Notes: generated from the letters alone by a model not told the origin. 64,000 bases of DNA from Flaccisagitta enflata (GCA_965153355.1 OZ231127.1:89280001-89344000), one strand, 5' to 3'. Shown: positions 1 to 12,535, counted from the first letter of the stretch. Numbers and translations are program-made.

Positions 1-443
1 TCTTTTTGCTTTTCCCTGCAAAGCAGCCCAATAAGAATTATCCCCTGCATGATGTCATCTTCATTTGATATTCATTGGACGTGAAACATCCACGGTTCAA
101 GTTTCAGCCTCAAAGTATCTCAATTTGTTCAGTATTTTTCAGAGTATCTAATTTCTGTCCGGACTGGACAAATGATAAAGAATATATGAGCTTAGGCAAC
201 TCATTTGAAATGTTGGAGGGATAGCAAAGATACCTCCCGCAGCATTGCTCCAATCTTTTCTTTCTTTAAACGTCAATCCTTTTACTGTAACTTATGTGGC
301 TTGATTGTTTCATTTTCGTTGAATCCCAAGTTTTGCAAAGACTTTCACTTATGTCACCACTTCTCTTGTCAGCATTGAACTAAAATGATCTTTATTATTG
401 CACGGGTAGCTTTGGTCCCTCAAGACGTGATTTCATTTAAAGT
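1..443. other. Unannotated AT-rich sequence
   Basis: I see no coding frame, RNA gene or recognisable repeat here up to the start of the GA microsatellite. Confidence 0.5.
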
Positions 444-885
<442 letters not shown>

Positions 886-1617
886 TATCTTAGTAGGGGT
901 TATGATTAGTAGTGTTAGTACACATCTTTCAGGCGCGGACACCCAGAGAGACATTACATCGACCTCAGACGGTACTGCAGGCCATCAAGATGTGCTGGAT
1001 TCTAATGGAGGGTAGAAGAAGGTCTTGGCTTTCAACCACGTCTAGTGTGCAATGGCTTTTGTACTTCAGCCCAGTTCGATACTGCGCCTACTTGGTCATA
1101 CAAAGCGCCTCTAGACGAGACCCGACAGAGTCTGCTGACCCGAGTGGTCACACAGACCTAAGGTCTGCTTTCTTTCTTAAATCCTCGTCTTTCTTCTTGC
1201 CATCTAAAGGCAACAGCATGTCAAACAAACATAAAACCCTCCTCACTCCTTTCTAGTTCTCAATTGAGATATCCAATTTCAAATGAGAAGTAGTGCTACG
1301 CTGCGCTAGAAAATGGCAATCTTTTTTTTTTTGCCTGGGGTTGTGGTTGCAATATAGTGACCATCCGCCCCCTACTTCCCTGTTCTAGGATGTAAGATCC
1401 GGGTTCCCTAGGAGTGCAAGTGTGCCTTTCATGAACGTTTGACATACCTCCAAATCCCTATCGCTAGTGTGGTTAATGGGCGCAAAAGAAATGATACTGA
1501 AATAGTAGAATCCCTTAGTCCACTTGCAAGAAAATTGTGTTAAAAATGTGCGCCCACTGACCCAATCATCAGTCACTCATCTCGAATGCACACACATTCA
1601 AAACCATCCAGATCACA
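886..1617. other. Unannotated sequence
   Basis: No convincing exon or repeat is visible. The 114-codon frame at 912-1256 has no recognisable motif and no splice context, so I do not call it. Confidence 0.4.
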
Positions 1618-1638
1618 TGTGTGTGTGCGCGCGTGCGC

Positions 1639-1722
<84 letters not shown>
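1618..1722 (+). repeat. (GT)n microsatellite
   Basis: GT dinucleotide tract with a GC-alternating start (gcgcgcgtgcgcgc). Alternating purine-pyrimidine of this length is Z-DNA-prone by general knowledge. The open frames across it are repeat translations. Confidence 0.95.
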
Positions 1723-1725
<3 letters not shown>

Positions 1726-1982
1726 CCAGTCGCGTGCATGCGACTAAATTTGTTAGTCCATCAGTGGGTCAGTTCTGTAGTTCATCTTTTTTCTCAGACA
1801 ATCGTTGTAGCACTGCCCCTGCCCAACCTTCAACGACCTCTTTGTTTTAGTGTTGGTGACCTCAATAATTTTCGTGCACTCTTTTTCAGTGTAGAAGAAA
1901 AGATCGACGTAAGAAAACGAGGAGAAAATTCAAATTTCAAAAAGTTTTTAAACTTTTTTTTTACCCTAACGATGACGAAGCA

Positions 1983-2402
<420 letters not shown>

Positions 2403-2448
2403 TCGGAGGGGGAACGGCCCTTCCTATGTGTCTCCCTGGCACTATGCA

Positions 2449-2599
2449 TCCTATAACTCCAATAAATAGAATGGTCTCTGGTGTTGGTAGAGATATACAT
2501 GTATTTGGAGAAGAACACAGTGAAGATGCTCAGGAGAATGAATGGATGAATCCAGGTCAAGATGAGGATATACTCTTCCTTATAAAGCCGCGATCTTAA
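2449..2599 (+). CDS. Possible terminal exon, acidic C-terminus (weak)
   Basis: An open frame starting at an ATG near 2449 runs to a TAA at 2597-2599. Its protein is protein-like rather than low-complexity, with an acidic middle (GEEHSEDAQENEW) and a hydrophobic-basic end (DILFLIKPRS). A splice acceptor-like AATAG lies at 2465-2469. I do not recognise a family. It could be chance coding potential; the main support is amino-acid composition. Confidence 0.25.
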
Positions 2600-2802
2600 T
2601 GGGCAGAGAAGAGGATGAATATCTACGTGAGCTAATGGGGAGAGGGGTTGGGGTGGCTCAGATGATATACTGGCAGGGCTAAGGGGATGATGACATTGGG
2701 GAGAGGCGACTGAGACGAGCGACGCCTTTTTTTTCTTTTTAGTTTTTAAAAAAGGTCATTTTTTCCTATAGCCTTTCAAGAGAATAATGATAGAAATGAC
2801 TA

Positions 2803-2994
2803 CAGCCACACCCCGCTATAACGGACCCAAGAATAACTCATGTCTGCCTATCATAATTCAAATCCTTTCTAGATTCTAATTTCCTTTCTAATTTCTTCCT
2901 TCATTTTTTTTATCTTGCTATTTTCTTTTACTGCTATTAAAAAAACCGCCTAAAACGAATAAGATTTAAAATGCGTTGTTACGCGGTTTAACTG
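2803..2994. mobile_element. Tigger/pogo-like MITE, TA target duplication
   Basis: A 192-bp element flanked by TA at 2801-2802 and 2995-2996. The ends are imperfect inverted repeats (CAGCCACACCCCGCTATAAC against CAGTTAAACCGCGTAACAAC). The CAGTnnAACCCCGC-type end and TA duplication are typical of pogo/Tigger miniatures. Related copies lie at 22912, 58651 and 60582. Confidence 0.7.
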
Positions 2995-2996
2995 TA

Positions 2997-3759
2997 ATAG
3001 TGAACTAACAAAAATATTCTTAATTCTGTTTTTCAAGTTTAACATTGTTTCATACAACAAGACCGAGGCATAACTATCTCCGTAGAAATGGATATTTTTG
3101 ACCATTGAAAAATGTTATCATGACATGTAACAAAGCAGTCGCATGCGGGTATTAAAACCAAAAGAAAAAAAGACTAAAAGACTAAAAGGCTAAAGGTTCA
3201 AAAGACCAAAAATGAGTTATATTGACTTAAGGCCGAACCCTTTTTGGGCTGGGGATTTTCAGTGAGCATCTGAGAGGGTCTAAGAGGCTGTGATGGATGG
3301 TCACCTTGGCGACATTTTGTCGGGCCGAGAAAAAAGCAAACTTCTTCATTTAGCCATTTAAGGATACTTTTTTTATACCTTGGTGTATGTCGTCCCTGTA
3401 GGTATTCAACTGTTATAATATCAATTCCTTAAATGGCCGTGTCAATTTGTACAGACTGTGGTTTGGTACAAAGCAGTCATTACACAGACTATGAGCTCAC
3501 TGGCGATGGTAAGTACCTGTTCTACGTATTTCCTGTCAAGGCCTAGAGCATGCGTGAAAAGTTCCTCTAGATCTATACTCTGCTCTTCTCGTCGGAGTTA
3601 GAAAATTATGTTTGTCATTTTCTGTTCATATTCATTTGCGTTTTTTTTTCATCACTTTTTTTATGATTCATTATTTGGCCTTCACTTTTTTAGTGCGGAC
3701 ATACTTCTATAAGAAGCTGCGCCCTTTGGTTAGTCGGGCCGCGACGCTCGTGTTTTAAA
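2997..3759. other. Unannotated sequence
   Basis: No coding signal. A short GTCY-like head remnant (tttttagtgcggacatacttctataagaagct, 3690-3720, ending in a GTCGGGCCG tract) suggests a decayed GTCY-2 relative next to the GA tract. Confidence 0.4.
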
Positions 3760-3761
<2 letters not shown>

Positions 3762-3848
<87 letters not shown>

Positions 3849-3896
3849 AGAGAAAGACAAAGAGAAAGACAAAGACAAAGACAAAGACAAAGACAA

Positions 3897-3963
<67 letters not shown>

Positions 3964-4140
3964 CACACGGAGAGACAGTAAGACAGACACAGCGAGACAT
4001 TACGACAGACACAGTGAGACAGAATGACAGACAGCGAGACAGTACGACAGACACAGCGAGACAGTACGACAGACACAGAAAGACAGACACAGAAAGACAG
4101 TAAGATAGACACAAAAAGACTGACAGACCAAGACAGACAG
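3762..4140 (+). repeat. (GA)n tract grading into GACAGACACA minisatellite
   Basis: GA dinucleotides at 3762-3960 are interrupted by AAGACA hexamers at 3841-3900. Imperfect roughly 20-bp units containing GAGACAGTACGACAGACACA follow to about 4140. The overlapping minus-strand frames rich in Ser/Leu/Cys are repeat translations. Confidence 0.9.
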
Positions 4141-4338
4141 ATATGCATGCATTAACACTGCATAAACACAGATTTTATATGTCCTTGATAGCCACAACAG
4201 TTGGAACTGCAGAATCGACAATGGTGGCCGCGTCGTTTTGAGATCCTGTACGCGAAGATCAGTAACAACAAAAGACATGATGACGTAATTTAGAAGCGTT
4301 TTCGAGGGGTATGGGGAAGATCAGGACTCCTTTTTTTT

Positions 4339-4840
4339 GGGCAGCGGCCCCAAAGGGCTGATGTCCTGTAGGACACAGGGGTGAATTTCCATATGTCCGT
4401 CCGTATGTCCGTCTGTACGTCCGTCCCCCACCCCAAAGCTTCTCAAGCCTCAAATTCCCATTGGATAGCATGGGAAATTGTCAAAATGCAAACTTCCCAT
4501 CGAATAACATAGAAAATTTACAAAGAAGCAAAAAATGCATGTTTCCTATTGAATAACATGAAAAAAATTGATAAAAACTAAGAAAAATGTAAAATTCCCA
4601 TTAAACAACATGGCAAATTGACAAGAAATTGAAAAAAATGCAAAATTCCCATTGAATATCATGGAAAATTGCTACTAAGGCCTCAAATATGCCCTCTCAG
4701 GACGTATGGAAATTCACCCCTGTGTCCTACAGGACATCGGCCCTTTGAGGTCGCTGCCCTGCTCTCACTCCACTTCTTCGGCTAATCACTCCAAGCAGGG
4801 TATCGGGTACTGCTGACCATATGCGACCCTTGGATGACTT
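4339..4840 (+). mobile_element. GGGCAG foldback element, 45-50 bp internal repeats
   Basis: The left end 4339-4400 (GGGCAGCGGCCCCAAAGGG, then hairpin TGTCCTGTAGGACA and ACAGGGGTGAATTTCC) is inverted at 4701-4759. Between them are about five imperfect copies of a unit containing ATTCCCATTGAATAACATGG. A GTCCGTCC-type GTCY tract lies just inside the left end. Sequence past the right inverted end (to about 4840, CTGCCCTGCT...AGCAGGGTA) is shared with the copy at 26142-26222, so the element ends asymmetrically with an extra hairpin. Confidence 0.8.
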
Positions 4841-5049
4841 GTTACGTGGTATGATAAGGTCTCACTCGTTGTGGTATTATTGACCAAAAATATAGCTTAA
4901 GTGCCTAAGTGCAGTTTGACCACAGAAACAGTACGAGAAAAAATTTCAACAACAGACCAAAAAAGACAAGTAGACAGACGGTTAGAAAGGAACACAGACA
5001 ATCACTGATAGAAAAGAAAGACAAGGAAACAGAGAGGAACCAGATTGAA

Positions 5050-5210
5050 AATGGCTGGATACACGGCGCGGCATAAGCATTGCGGACAGTTGGGCCAAGG
5101 ACAGTAATGCAGAAACTACTCGCAATTCAAAAATGAGACCCCGACAGACGGATCGATGGACCGACGGACCAACACAACAAGTTGTAGAGTCGCGTGTCTG
5201 CGACTAAAAA
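5050..5210 (-). mobile_element. GTCY-1b element
   Basis: Reverse-orientation copy with a weak tail (GGCTGGATACACGG; GCGGACAGTTGGGCC), GACGGACC repeats (the reverse of GTCY) and a head reading AGTCGCAGACACGCGACT on the minus strand. Confidence 0.75.
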
Positions 5211-5496
5211 TTATGCTTACAAATAAACAATTTCTTTAATCTCAAACCTTACGAGGACAGACAGTGGGGCGACTTTGTCAGTTTCATCAATTCGCTTTCT
5301 CAACGACGGGGATATACTGGATACAGACGCAGATTCTACACTGCTGTACGTGGAAGAAGGCTTTGGATCATGTCTGGGCGTGGAATCACAAACCGAAGAG
5401 GTTTTATGTTTTCCTTTTACTGACAGATCGACCGAAAAGCGGCTATGACTTATTCATTGACAAGTTCAGAAACAATGACATTACCTTCCCTCTCAG

Positions 5497-5661
5497 ATTG
5501 ATTCACGGGAGCTTCTTTCTCGTCACTTTGTACCGGACGGAAGCCCTGTCCTTTACGGCGTAAGTCGCGATGAAGAATATCACTCCAATGATTCTTTATA
5601 TGTATTGAACAGTTATTGCCAGATTTCCGTGACACCTCAAAAAGAACTGCAAAACCACTAA
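5497..5661 (+). CDS. Possible terminal exon (weak)
   Basis: A splice acceptor (ACCTTCCCTCTCAG) is followed by an open frame of 54 codons to a TAA at 5659-5661. The composition is that of ordinary protein (for example RELLSRHFVPDGSPVLYG and DSLYVLNSYCQISV). No family is recognised. The upstream stretch 5250-5450 also has a protein-like frame ending before the acceptor, so two exons are possible. Support is compositional only. Confidence 0.3.
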   Translation: MDSRELLSRHFVPDGSPVLYGVSRDEEYHSNDSLYVLNSYCQISVTPQKELQNH

Positions 5662-5699
5662 CAAACTGAAGAACAATCATACCAAGTAGCGTTGCATCT

Positions 5700-6030
5700 A
5701 AGTAGGAAACGCACGCGCACAATCAAATATACGCACACACAAACGAACAGAGGCACAAACAGACACATACACACACATGATCATCGAGTGTGCCAAAAAT
5801 CATCATTGTAAATATGAGCACACACACATGTACACATACGCGCGCGCACCCAAGCTCACACACGTGCACACACACGGACTCACACACACGTGCGCAGACA
5901 CACACGGACACACACACAGACACACACACAGACACACAGACACACAGACACACACACAGACACACACACACACACACACTCACACTCACACGCACAAGCA
6001 CACGCACACACACACACACACATACAAACT
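5700..6030 (+). repeat. (CA)n-rich imperfect microsatellite
   Basis: CACACA with interspersed CACGG and CAGACACA units. Open frames on both strands (Thr/His; Cys/Val) are repeat translations. Confidence 0.9.
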
Positions 6031-6260
6031 GATTTTCTTTCCGATAAGACTGGAATTCTGCCCTCACAGCCACGCATGTAAAAAGTCGCGTTCTCAATCG
6101 CGGCGACTGCATACGCGGTGTTACTGGGTTTTTGTCGCAGACTACATGCAATCAACGCGACAAGCATGAAGAAAGACATAAGTATTCCTGTCTCACACTG
6201 CAGATTATACTTCTTCTATTGTCTAAAGCATATCTTCTATTGTCTAAAGCATTTTTAAGA

Positions 6261-6263
<3 letters not shown>

Positions 6264-6354
<91 letters not shown>

Positions 6355-6738
6355 AAAGAAAAGAAAAGAAAAAAAGAAAAAAAAGAAAAAAAAGAAAGAA
6401 AAGAAAGAAAAAGAAAGAAAAGGAAGAAAAGAAAGAAAAGAAAGAAAAAGAAAGAAAAGAAAGAAAAAGAAAAGAAAGAAAGAAAAGAAAGAAAGAAAAG
6501 AAAGAAAGAAAGAAAAGAAAGAAAAGAAAGAAAGAAAAAGAAAGAAAAGAAAGAAAGAAAGTAAAGAAATGAAAGAAAAGAAAGAAAAGAAAAAAAGTAA
6601 AAAAAGAAAAAAAAGAAAAAAAAGAAAAGAAAAAAAAAGAAAAGAAAGAAAAGAGGAAAAGAAAGAAAAGAAAGAAAAGAAAAAAAGAAAGAAAGAAAGA
6701 GAGAAAGAAAGAGAGAAAAAAAGAAAAGAAAAGAAGAA

Positions 6739-6774
<36 letters not shown>

Positions 6775-6831
6775 AAAAAGATAGAGAAAGAAAGAAAGGA
6801 AGGAAGGAAGGAAGGAAGGAAGGAAGGAAGA

Positions 6832-6887
<56 letters not shown>

Positions 6888-6905
6888 GAAAAGAAGAAAG
6901 AAAGA

Positions 6906-6977
<72 letters not shown>

Positions 6978-7160
6978 GAAGAAAGAAAGGAAAAGAAGAA
7001 AGAAAAAGAAGAAAGAAAGAGAAGAAAGAGAAGAAAAAGAAGAAAGAGAAGAAGAAGAGGAGAAAGAGAAAAAAAGAGGAAAAAGAGGAAAAAGAGGAGA
7101 AAGAGGAGAAACGAACGAAAGAAGAAACGAAAGAACAAAAGATTGAAGAAAAGGAAGAAA
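6264..7160 (+). repeat. About 900-bp polypurine tract, (GA)n then (GAAA)n
   Basis: GA repeats at 6264-6352 followed by nearly uninterrupted A/G, mostly GAAA with GGAA and GAGA variants, to about 7160. Almost no pyrimidine occurs on the + strand for around 800 bp. The Phe/Ser/Leu frames on the other strand and Lys/Arg/Glu frames on this strand are repeat translations. Confidence 0.95.
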
Positions 7161-7177
7161 AGGAAGAAAAGGAAGAA

Positions 7178-7729
7178 ACGAGGCCGGATATACGGCAATC
7201 CAGTCGCCAACGGTTAGGCAGGAACAGAAGTGCGAACAAGGCTGGATACACGGCAATCCAATCCAGTCCGGTTGGGCAGGAGCAATAATGCAAAAACCGC
7301 TCGGATTTCAACAAGCCCGACTGGGCAACGATGCGTCCGGGCTGTGTCTCAGCGTGTATTGATCATGTGACATATGTATGGAGAGACAGATGGACAAACA
7401 GAAAAGACTCTCAAAACATGTTGGTTGATCATTTGTTTCAGTGTAGGATCTCACTGTGGCCAAAAACAGCCATGAAACGCGGTTTTTGCACAGGCGTGAT
7501 GGAGGGACTGACAGACGGATGGACGGACGGACCCTCTTATAGAGATGCGTTCCTGACGGACGCATCTAAAAATGTGACCGACCGACTTACCGACCAACCT
7601 ACAGACAGACACGGCAAGTTCTAGAGTCGCGTGTCCGCGACTAAAAACCGCTTGGAATTCAAAAATGTTAGGGGACGGACCCACCGACTGACAGGGCAAG
7701 GTGTAGAGTCAAGTGTCCGCAACTAAAAA
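7178..7729 (-). mobile_element. Mosaic of GTCY-1, GTCY-1b and GTCY-3 elements
   Basis: Two tails in series (AGGCCGGATATACGG at 7181; AAGGCTGGATACACGG at 7239). A GTCY-3 head follows at 7520-7573 (CCCTCTTATAGAGATGCG...GACGCATCT), then a GTCY-1b head at 7624-7645 (GAGTCGCGTGTCCGCGACT) and a decayed one at 7706-7727. Successive insertions into one another explain the order. Confidence 0.7.
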
Positions 7730-7804
7730 GAAGAATAGTCGCAAAAGCGTTAGATGGTAAGAGGTGCCTGTGCCCTGCTGAGTAGGTTGTGCTTGAAGTT
7801 GAAG

Positions 7805-8310
7805 GGGGAGCAAAGGGGTCGATGATCTATGCTTTCACACATATGGGGGAATTTCTCCGTCATCATTTTCCCCTCCGTCCCTCCCCCCTCAAATCCCAGT
7901 CTAGAGGCCCAAATTCCAGTCTCGAGGCAAAAATCCCAGTCCCGAGCCCCAATTCCAGACTTGAGGGCCCAAATCCTAGCCTCAAGGCCTAAATCCTAGC
8001 TTGGAGGCTGAGATTTGGGCCTCAAGGCTGGGATCTGGGCCTCTTGGCAGGGGTTTGGACATCGATGTTGAGATTTGGGCCTCAAGACTGGGATTTGGGC
8101 CTCCAAGCTAGGATTTGGGCCTTGAGGCTAGGATTTGAGCCCTCAAGGCCGGAATTTGGGCCTTGAGACCGGGATTTTTGCCTCGAGACTGGAATTTAGG
8201 CCTCGAGACTGGGATTTGAGGGGGGGGGACGAAGAAGAGAAAATGAAGAAGGAGAAAATCCCCCATATGTGTGAAAGCATAGGTCATCGACCCCTTTGGG
8301 GCCGCTGCCC
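7805..8310 (+). mobile_element. GGGCAG foldback element, variant ends, 20-21 bp internal repeats
   Basis: Inverted ends at 7805-7865 and 8250-8310 share CAAAGGGGTCGATGA and GCTTTCACACATATGGGGGA, so the inner half of this end differs from the other copies while the GGGCAGCGGC terminus is kept at 8310. The core holds about 15 imperfect copies of a 20-21 bp unit like GGCCTCGAGACTGGGATTTG, partly in inverted orientation. Confidence 0.75.
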
Positions 8311-8355
8311 AAGAAGCAGACTGAGCGGTATTCCATTTGTTTCTTCCACATACAG

Positions 8356-8531
8356 GGGCTCTCCTCGAGAATGCTTTGGCCATTGAACAAGAAAATGATC
8401 AAGATGATGATTACGCTCAAGATATTGACGATGATGCTGGTGACGACGATGATGACGAGCAATGGCTGATCGACAACGCTGACGAACCTTGCATAAAGAA
8501 ACTAGGAAGATTTTTTTTAGTGCCGTTGTAA
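8356..8531 (+). CDS. Probable terminal exon, acidic C-terminus
   Basis: The acceptor TTCTTCCACATACAG is followed by a phase-1 frame to a TAA at 8529-8531. It encodes about 58 residues with a strongly acidic Asp-rich middle (DDDYAQDIDDDAG, then DDDDDEQWLIDNADEP) and a basic-hydrophobic end (KKLGRFFLVPL). The acidic run is partly a GAT/GAC repeat, but the flanks are ordinary protein. The 5' exons were not found; the GGGCAG element sits immediately upstream in what would be the intron. No family recognised. Confidence 0.4.
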
Positions 8532-8610
8532 TAGAATCTCATTTTTCTAGATCTCCTCATCCTTCTTTGACGCTCCTTCACTCATATATATTTTCGATTG
8601 ATCGCAACTT

Positions 8611-8755
8611 TTTTAGTTGCGGAAACGCAACTCTATAAGAGGCTTTGTCCGTCCGTCCGTTGGTCTGGGTGATCCAGTTGGAAAGTGTGAAAACGTGCAT
8701 TTTTGCCCCTGCTCACCCGTCCGCAACTGGTATTGGCCGTGTATCCGACCTTGTT
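8611..8755 (+). mobile_element. GTCY-2 element, short complete copy
   Basis: Head AGTTGCGGAAACGCAACT, box CTCTATAAGAGGCTTTGTC, a short GTCC tract, and tail CCGTCCGCAACTGG...GTATCCGACCTTGTT. The tail GTCCGCAACT is the reverse complement of the consensus head arm. Confidence 0.85.
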
Positions 8756-9009
8756 TACTCTCTATTGGCTATTGCCCAATCATCAAATGACTCACGTTGA
8801 TTGAATTATTGTTGTTCTTATGTTTTGATTCATGAGTTAGGCTTTTCAAAATATACATACTCAGCAAGAAAAACGCGCACTAATCAGAAAGAATTGTGCG
8901 ATTCCGTTGATGTTTTTCATTCCTGAAAAAAAATCTGTCAGAATACGGTAAAGCTAGAAAGTCGCCTGAGCGAAAATGTTATTGTTTTGATACCAATTTG
9001 AAAATGGGC

Positions 9010-9905
9010 AGGTCGAAGATTCTAATGGTTGAGGCCGGGATAAGGTTGTTGGGGCCGGGATTAGGTTGCTGAGGCCGGGATTAGGTTGCTGAGGCCGAGA
9101 TTAGGTTGCTGAGGCCGGGATTAGGTTGTTGAGGCCGGGATTAGGTTGTTTTAGGCCGGGATTCGGTTGTTGAGGTCGTGATTCGGTTGTTGAGGTCGTG
9201 ATTTGGTAGTTGAGGCCAGGATTTGGTCCTAGAGACCGGGATCTGGTTGTTGAGGCCGGGATTAGGTCATTGAGGCCCGAATTAGGTCATTGAGGCCAGG
9301 ATTAGGTCGTTGGGGCTGGGATTAGATCGTTGAGGCCAGGGATAAGGTTGTTTTGGCTGGGATTAGGTCGTATAGGCCGGGTTTATGTCTTTCGGGCTGG
9401 TATTAGGTCGTTCAGGCTGAGATTAGGTCGTTCAGGCTGGGATTAGGTCGTTCAGGCCGGTATTAGGTCGTTCAGGCCGGGATTAGGTCGTTCAGGCCGG
9501 GATTAGGTCATTCAGGCTGGGATTAGGTCATTCAGGCCTGAATTAGGTCATTCAGGCTGGGATTAGATCGTTCAGGCCTGGATTAGGTCGTTCAGGCCGG
9601 GATTAGGTCGTTCAGGCCGGGATTAGGTCAATCAGGCAGGGATCAGGTTGTTCAGGCAGGGATCAGGTCATTCAGACTGAGATTAGGTTGTTGAGGCTGG
9701 CATTTGGTCGTTCAGCCTAGGATAAGGTCGCTGAGGATGAGATTAGGTTGCTGAGGCCACAATTAGGTCGCTGAGGCCGCAATTAGGTCACTGAGGCCTA
9801 AATAAAGTTGCTGAGGCCGCAAATAGGTCGCTGAGGCCGGAATAATATCAGAGGCCCGGATTAGGTCGCTGAGACTGGAATTAGATCGCTGAGGCCAAGA
9901 TTTGG
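9010..9905 (+). repeat. 20-bp minisatellite, about 44 units
   Basis: Direct tandem array of TTCAGGCCGGGATTAGGTCG-like units. They are well conserved in the middle (about 9400-9660) and decay toward both ends. No inverted ends are visible, unlike the similar arrays inside GGGCAG elements. Confidence 0.95.
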
Positions 9906-10130
9906 TCGCCCACGCGGCCATGCTGCTTCCTGCGCAACTGCAATGTGTGAGGTGTGGCCATTACGCGTCACGCACAGTTGTAACACATCATGCATGGCCG
10001 AACGGTGTCACGAGCGTTGTATAGTATCACACATGTTGCTGATATCAAATATTGTTACTCCTGCATTGTGAGGCTTTTCTGGGACTTTTTTTACTTTATG
10101 ATTTACTTAACAACACGGCAATAAGTCTGT

Positions 10131-10210
10131 GAAATTAGTCTAGTGGTAACGAGGTGAGCATCGGAATGAAAGGACGCGAGTTCGAAGCCCGCTAGAGTGA
10201 CCTTTTTTTT
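10131..10210 (+). pseudogene. tRNA-like sequence with Pol III terminator (tRNA pseudogene or SINE head)
   Basis: An A-box-like TAGTCTAGTGGTAACG and a T-arm-like GCGAGTTCGAAGCCCGC (four of five stem pairs) are followed by CC and a run of eight T at 10203-10210, a canonical Pol III stop. The acceptor stem does not pair well and I cannot define an anticodon, so this is called a pseudogene or SINE head rather than a working tRNA. Confidence 0.5.
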
Positions 10211-10384
10211 CACCCATTTGAGGCCTACAGAAAGGGTTGAAATTGAGCAGTGCTGCCGAAAACGTTTTTGAAGTTTTTTGACTAACTTCCCGCCAATGGA
10301 CTGGGCAATGGGCACAGATTTATGATCAGCTCACGGTCTTTTATCCACTGAATTTTTTGTAGAGAAATAAAGGGTAAAAAGCAT

Positions 10385-10470
10385 TCTGCCTTAAAATGAC
10401 TTATATTGACTTAAAATGACTTCAACTGACTTAAGATAGATCAAAATGACTAAAAATGCCGTAAAACAAA
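10385..10470 (+). repeat. Decamer-type AAAATGACTT repeats
   Basis: Several units of (AAAATGACTT) without GTCY ends. The same decamer fills the long GTCY-1 copies at 17.7, 59.6 and 61.4-62.1 kb, so this is probably a remnant of such a copy. Confidence 0.6.
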
Positions 10471-10623
10471 AATTAAGCTAAACAGAGGGGTCACTGTTAA
10501 AGCAGAGTCTGTATTTTCGCACTACAAAAGCCTAAATAGATTTTAGATTTGTCCTCTACAGGCGGGGCACCTTTAAAGGCGTTGTTATGGAGGCGGGGTT
10601 CCATTGTACTAGGTCCTTATGGG

Positions 10624-10714
10624 AAACAAAACAAAACAAAACAAAACAAAACAAAACAAAACAAAACAAAACAAAACAAAACAAAACAAAACAAAACAAA
10701 ACAAAACAAAACAA
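10624..10714 (+). repeat. (AAACA)n pentanucleotide microsatellite
   Basis: About 18 uninterrupted AAACA units lie just downstream of a short pogo-like miniature (10559-10606, TA-flanked, ends rich in GGCGGGG). Confidence 0.95.
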
Positions 10715-11156
10715 AATATAACATAAATCAGAAATGTTGCCGTAACACAGGCCGACCAAACAACAGATCAAAGAATCATCATTGATAAAAAACATCAGAT
10801 TATCAGATGACTGGGTAAATCTATGTCAGACCTTTTACATGCGGCAGAAAGCACAGCGAATGTTTGTTGTTACCATTTTTAAATGACAGGAAGTGTTTGT
10901 CGCCATTTCTGCGATTGTTCCCTTGTTTTGTGTTTTAGTCTTCCTCCAACTTTTGCACACCTCATTGCTTTTTCCTCGTTGTTGGTTCTTACTTTTCTTT
11001 CGTTTTGTCGTTGTTGTCTCTCATATCCTATTTCCGATACTTCTGTCCATCTGTCCTAAAGTAAAGAGTTGTCTTAAGGCTAGATACTTAGCAAACGATG
11101 ATATCAGTCATTGTGATCTTTTGTCCGTCTCTAACCGGACTGTCAGACGGACTGTC

Positions 11157-11360
<204 letters not shown>

Positions 11361-11670
11361 TTTTGTTATCGTCCTGTTAGATTTAATCTTTTTCCGAGCG
11401 CAGAAAAAAATGGGTCTTCTGTAGGAGCCAATGTTCTCTTGACAATAGTGAAAAACACACCAAAATAAACAACGAATACTATATAGCTATATAAAAAGAT
11501 TAAATTTTCTGACTTCTCTCTATCTTCGCCGTCGTCGCTTAAAGCTTTTATCTAAGAAACAAATAGTTCAGTTTCAATGCCACAGCAACCCGATATATGC
11601 CGCGTTTGGTTTACCGTCTCCTTTTATTCTAGTATGCGGCCGCCTTTTGCTCACTGCTCAGTCTCTCCGT

Positions 11671-11884
11671 TTAGTCGCGAGCACGCGACTCTACAGCCCG
11701 CTGTGTCGGTCGGTCCGTTGGTCTGTTGGTCCGTCGGTCGATAACGCTTTGCTTTTTTTGGCGTTGTTGGCGTTTTTTGCATTACCGCTCCTGCCCAAAT
11801 GCTTGTTTGGTATTTCTTTTGTCGCTGCCCCTGCGGCCCTGTCCACCCACACGTGACTTAGGTAGCCGTGTATCCGGCCTTGTT
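11671..11884 (+). mobile_element. GTCY-1 element
   Basis: Head AGTCGCGAGCACGCGACT, box CTCTACAGCCCGCTGTGTC, (GTCY)n with GTTGGTCC variants, body ACCGCTCCTGCCCAAATG, tail CACACGTGACTTAGGTAGCC...CCGGCCTTGTT. A complete copy. Confidence 0.9.
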
Positions 11885-12255
11885 CTCCTTTTAGACGAAA
11901 TTGTTTCATTGTACGTTATTGGGTCTGCAGACTTGTCTGTTTGTCTGTGGGTCTGGCCAACCATCCGGGTTTTTTACCGTCCGCAAACTCATGGTTGGTG
12001 AATGTCAAAGGTAGATGGTTGCTAGAAAACCATCGCTTATCCTGCAAGTTCTACCATATCAGTTTTTTCAATTCCTATTTGCACTTCCCGCTCTTCTACT
12101 TACCTGCCTTTTTTTCTTTCTCTGACTCCTCCTGCTGCTCCTGCTGCTCCTCTTCCTCGTTCCACTCTTCCATTCTACTTCCCCGTCCTCCTTTCTAGCT
12201 TTCTTCATCTTCCTCCTCTATTCCTCTGCACTTTCCTCTTTTTGTTTCATTCCTT

Positions 12256-12535
12256 CTTCTTCTCTTTCTTCTTCTTCTTCTTCTTCTTCTTCTTCTTCTT
12301 CTTCTTCTTCTTCTCATTCTTCTATATTTTTCAATTCCATCTTCTACTTCTTCTTCTATATCTTTTTTATTCCTCCTTCTCCTTCTTTTTCTTCTTCTTC
12401 TTCTTCTTCTTCTTCTTCTTCTCCTTCTTCTTCTTCTTCTTCTTCTTCTTCTTCTTCTTCTTCTTCTTCTTCTTCTTCTTCTTCTTCTTCTTCTTCTTCT
12501 TCTTCTTCTTCTTCTTCTTCTTCTTCTTCTTCTTC
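12256..12535 (+). repeat. (CTT)n microsatellite
   Basis: Almost pure CTT for about 280 bp with a short AT-rich interruption at 12315-12370. The poly-Phe, poly-Arg and poly-Glu frames are repeat translations. Confidence 0.97.

Noticed and set aside
6152-7314. Overlapping minus-strand frames of more than 330 codons rich in Phe/Ser/Leu
   Set aside because: They are translations of the GAAA polypurine tract in three frames; no start context, domain or normal composition.
9010-9905. Possible CRISPR-like or satellite array
   Set aside because: 20-bp units are directly contiguous with no spacers; it is a minisatellite in eukaryotic DNA.
10103-10315. 70-codon minus-strand protein over the tRNA-like sequence
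   Set aside because: The frame reads through the A and B boxes in reverse; the tRNA-like explanation accounts for the sequence.
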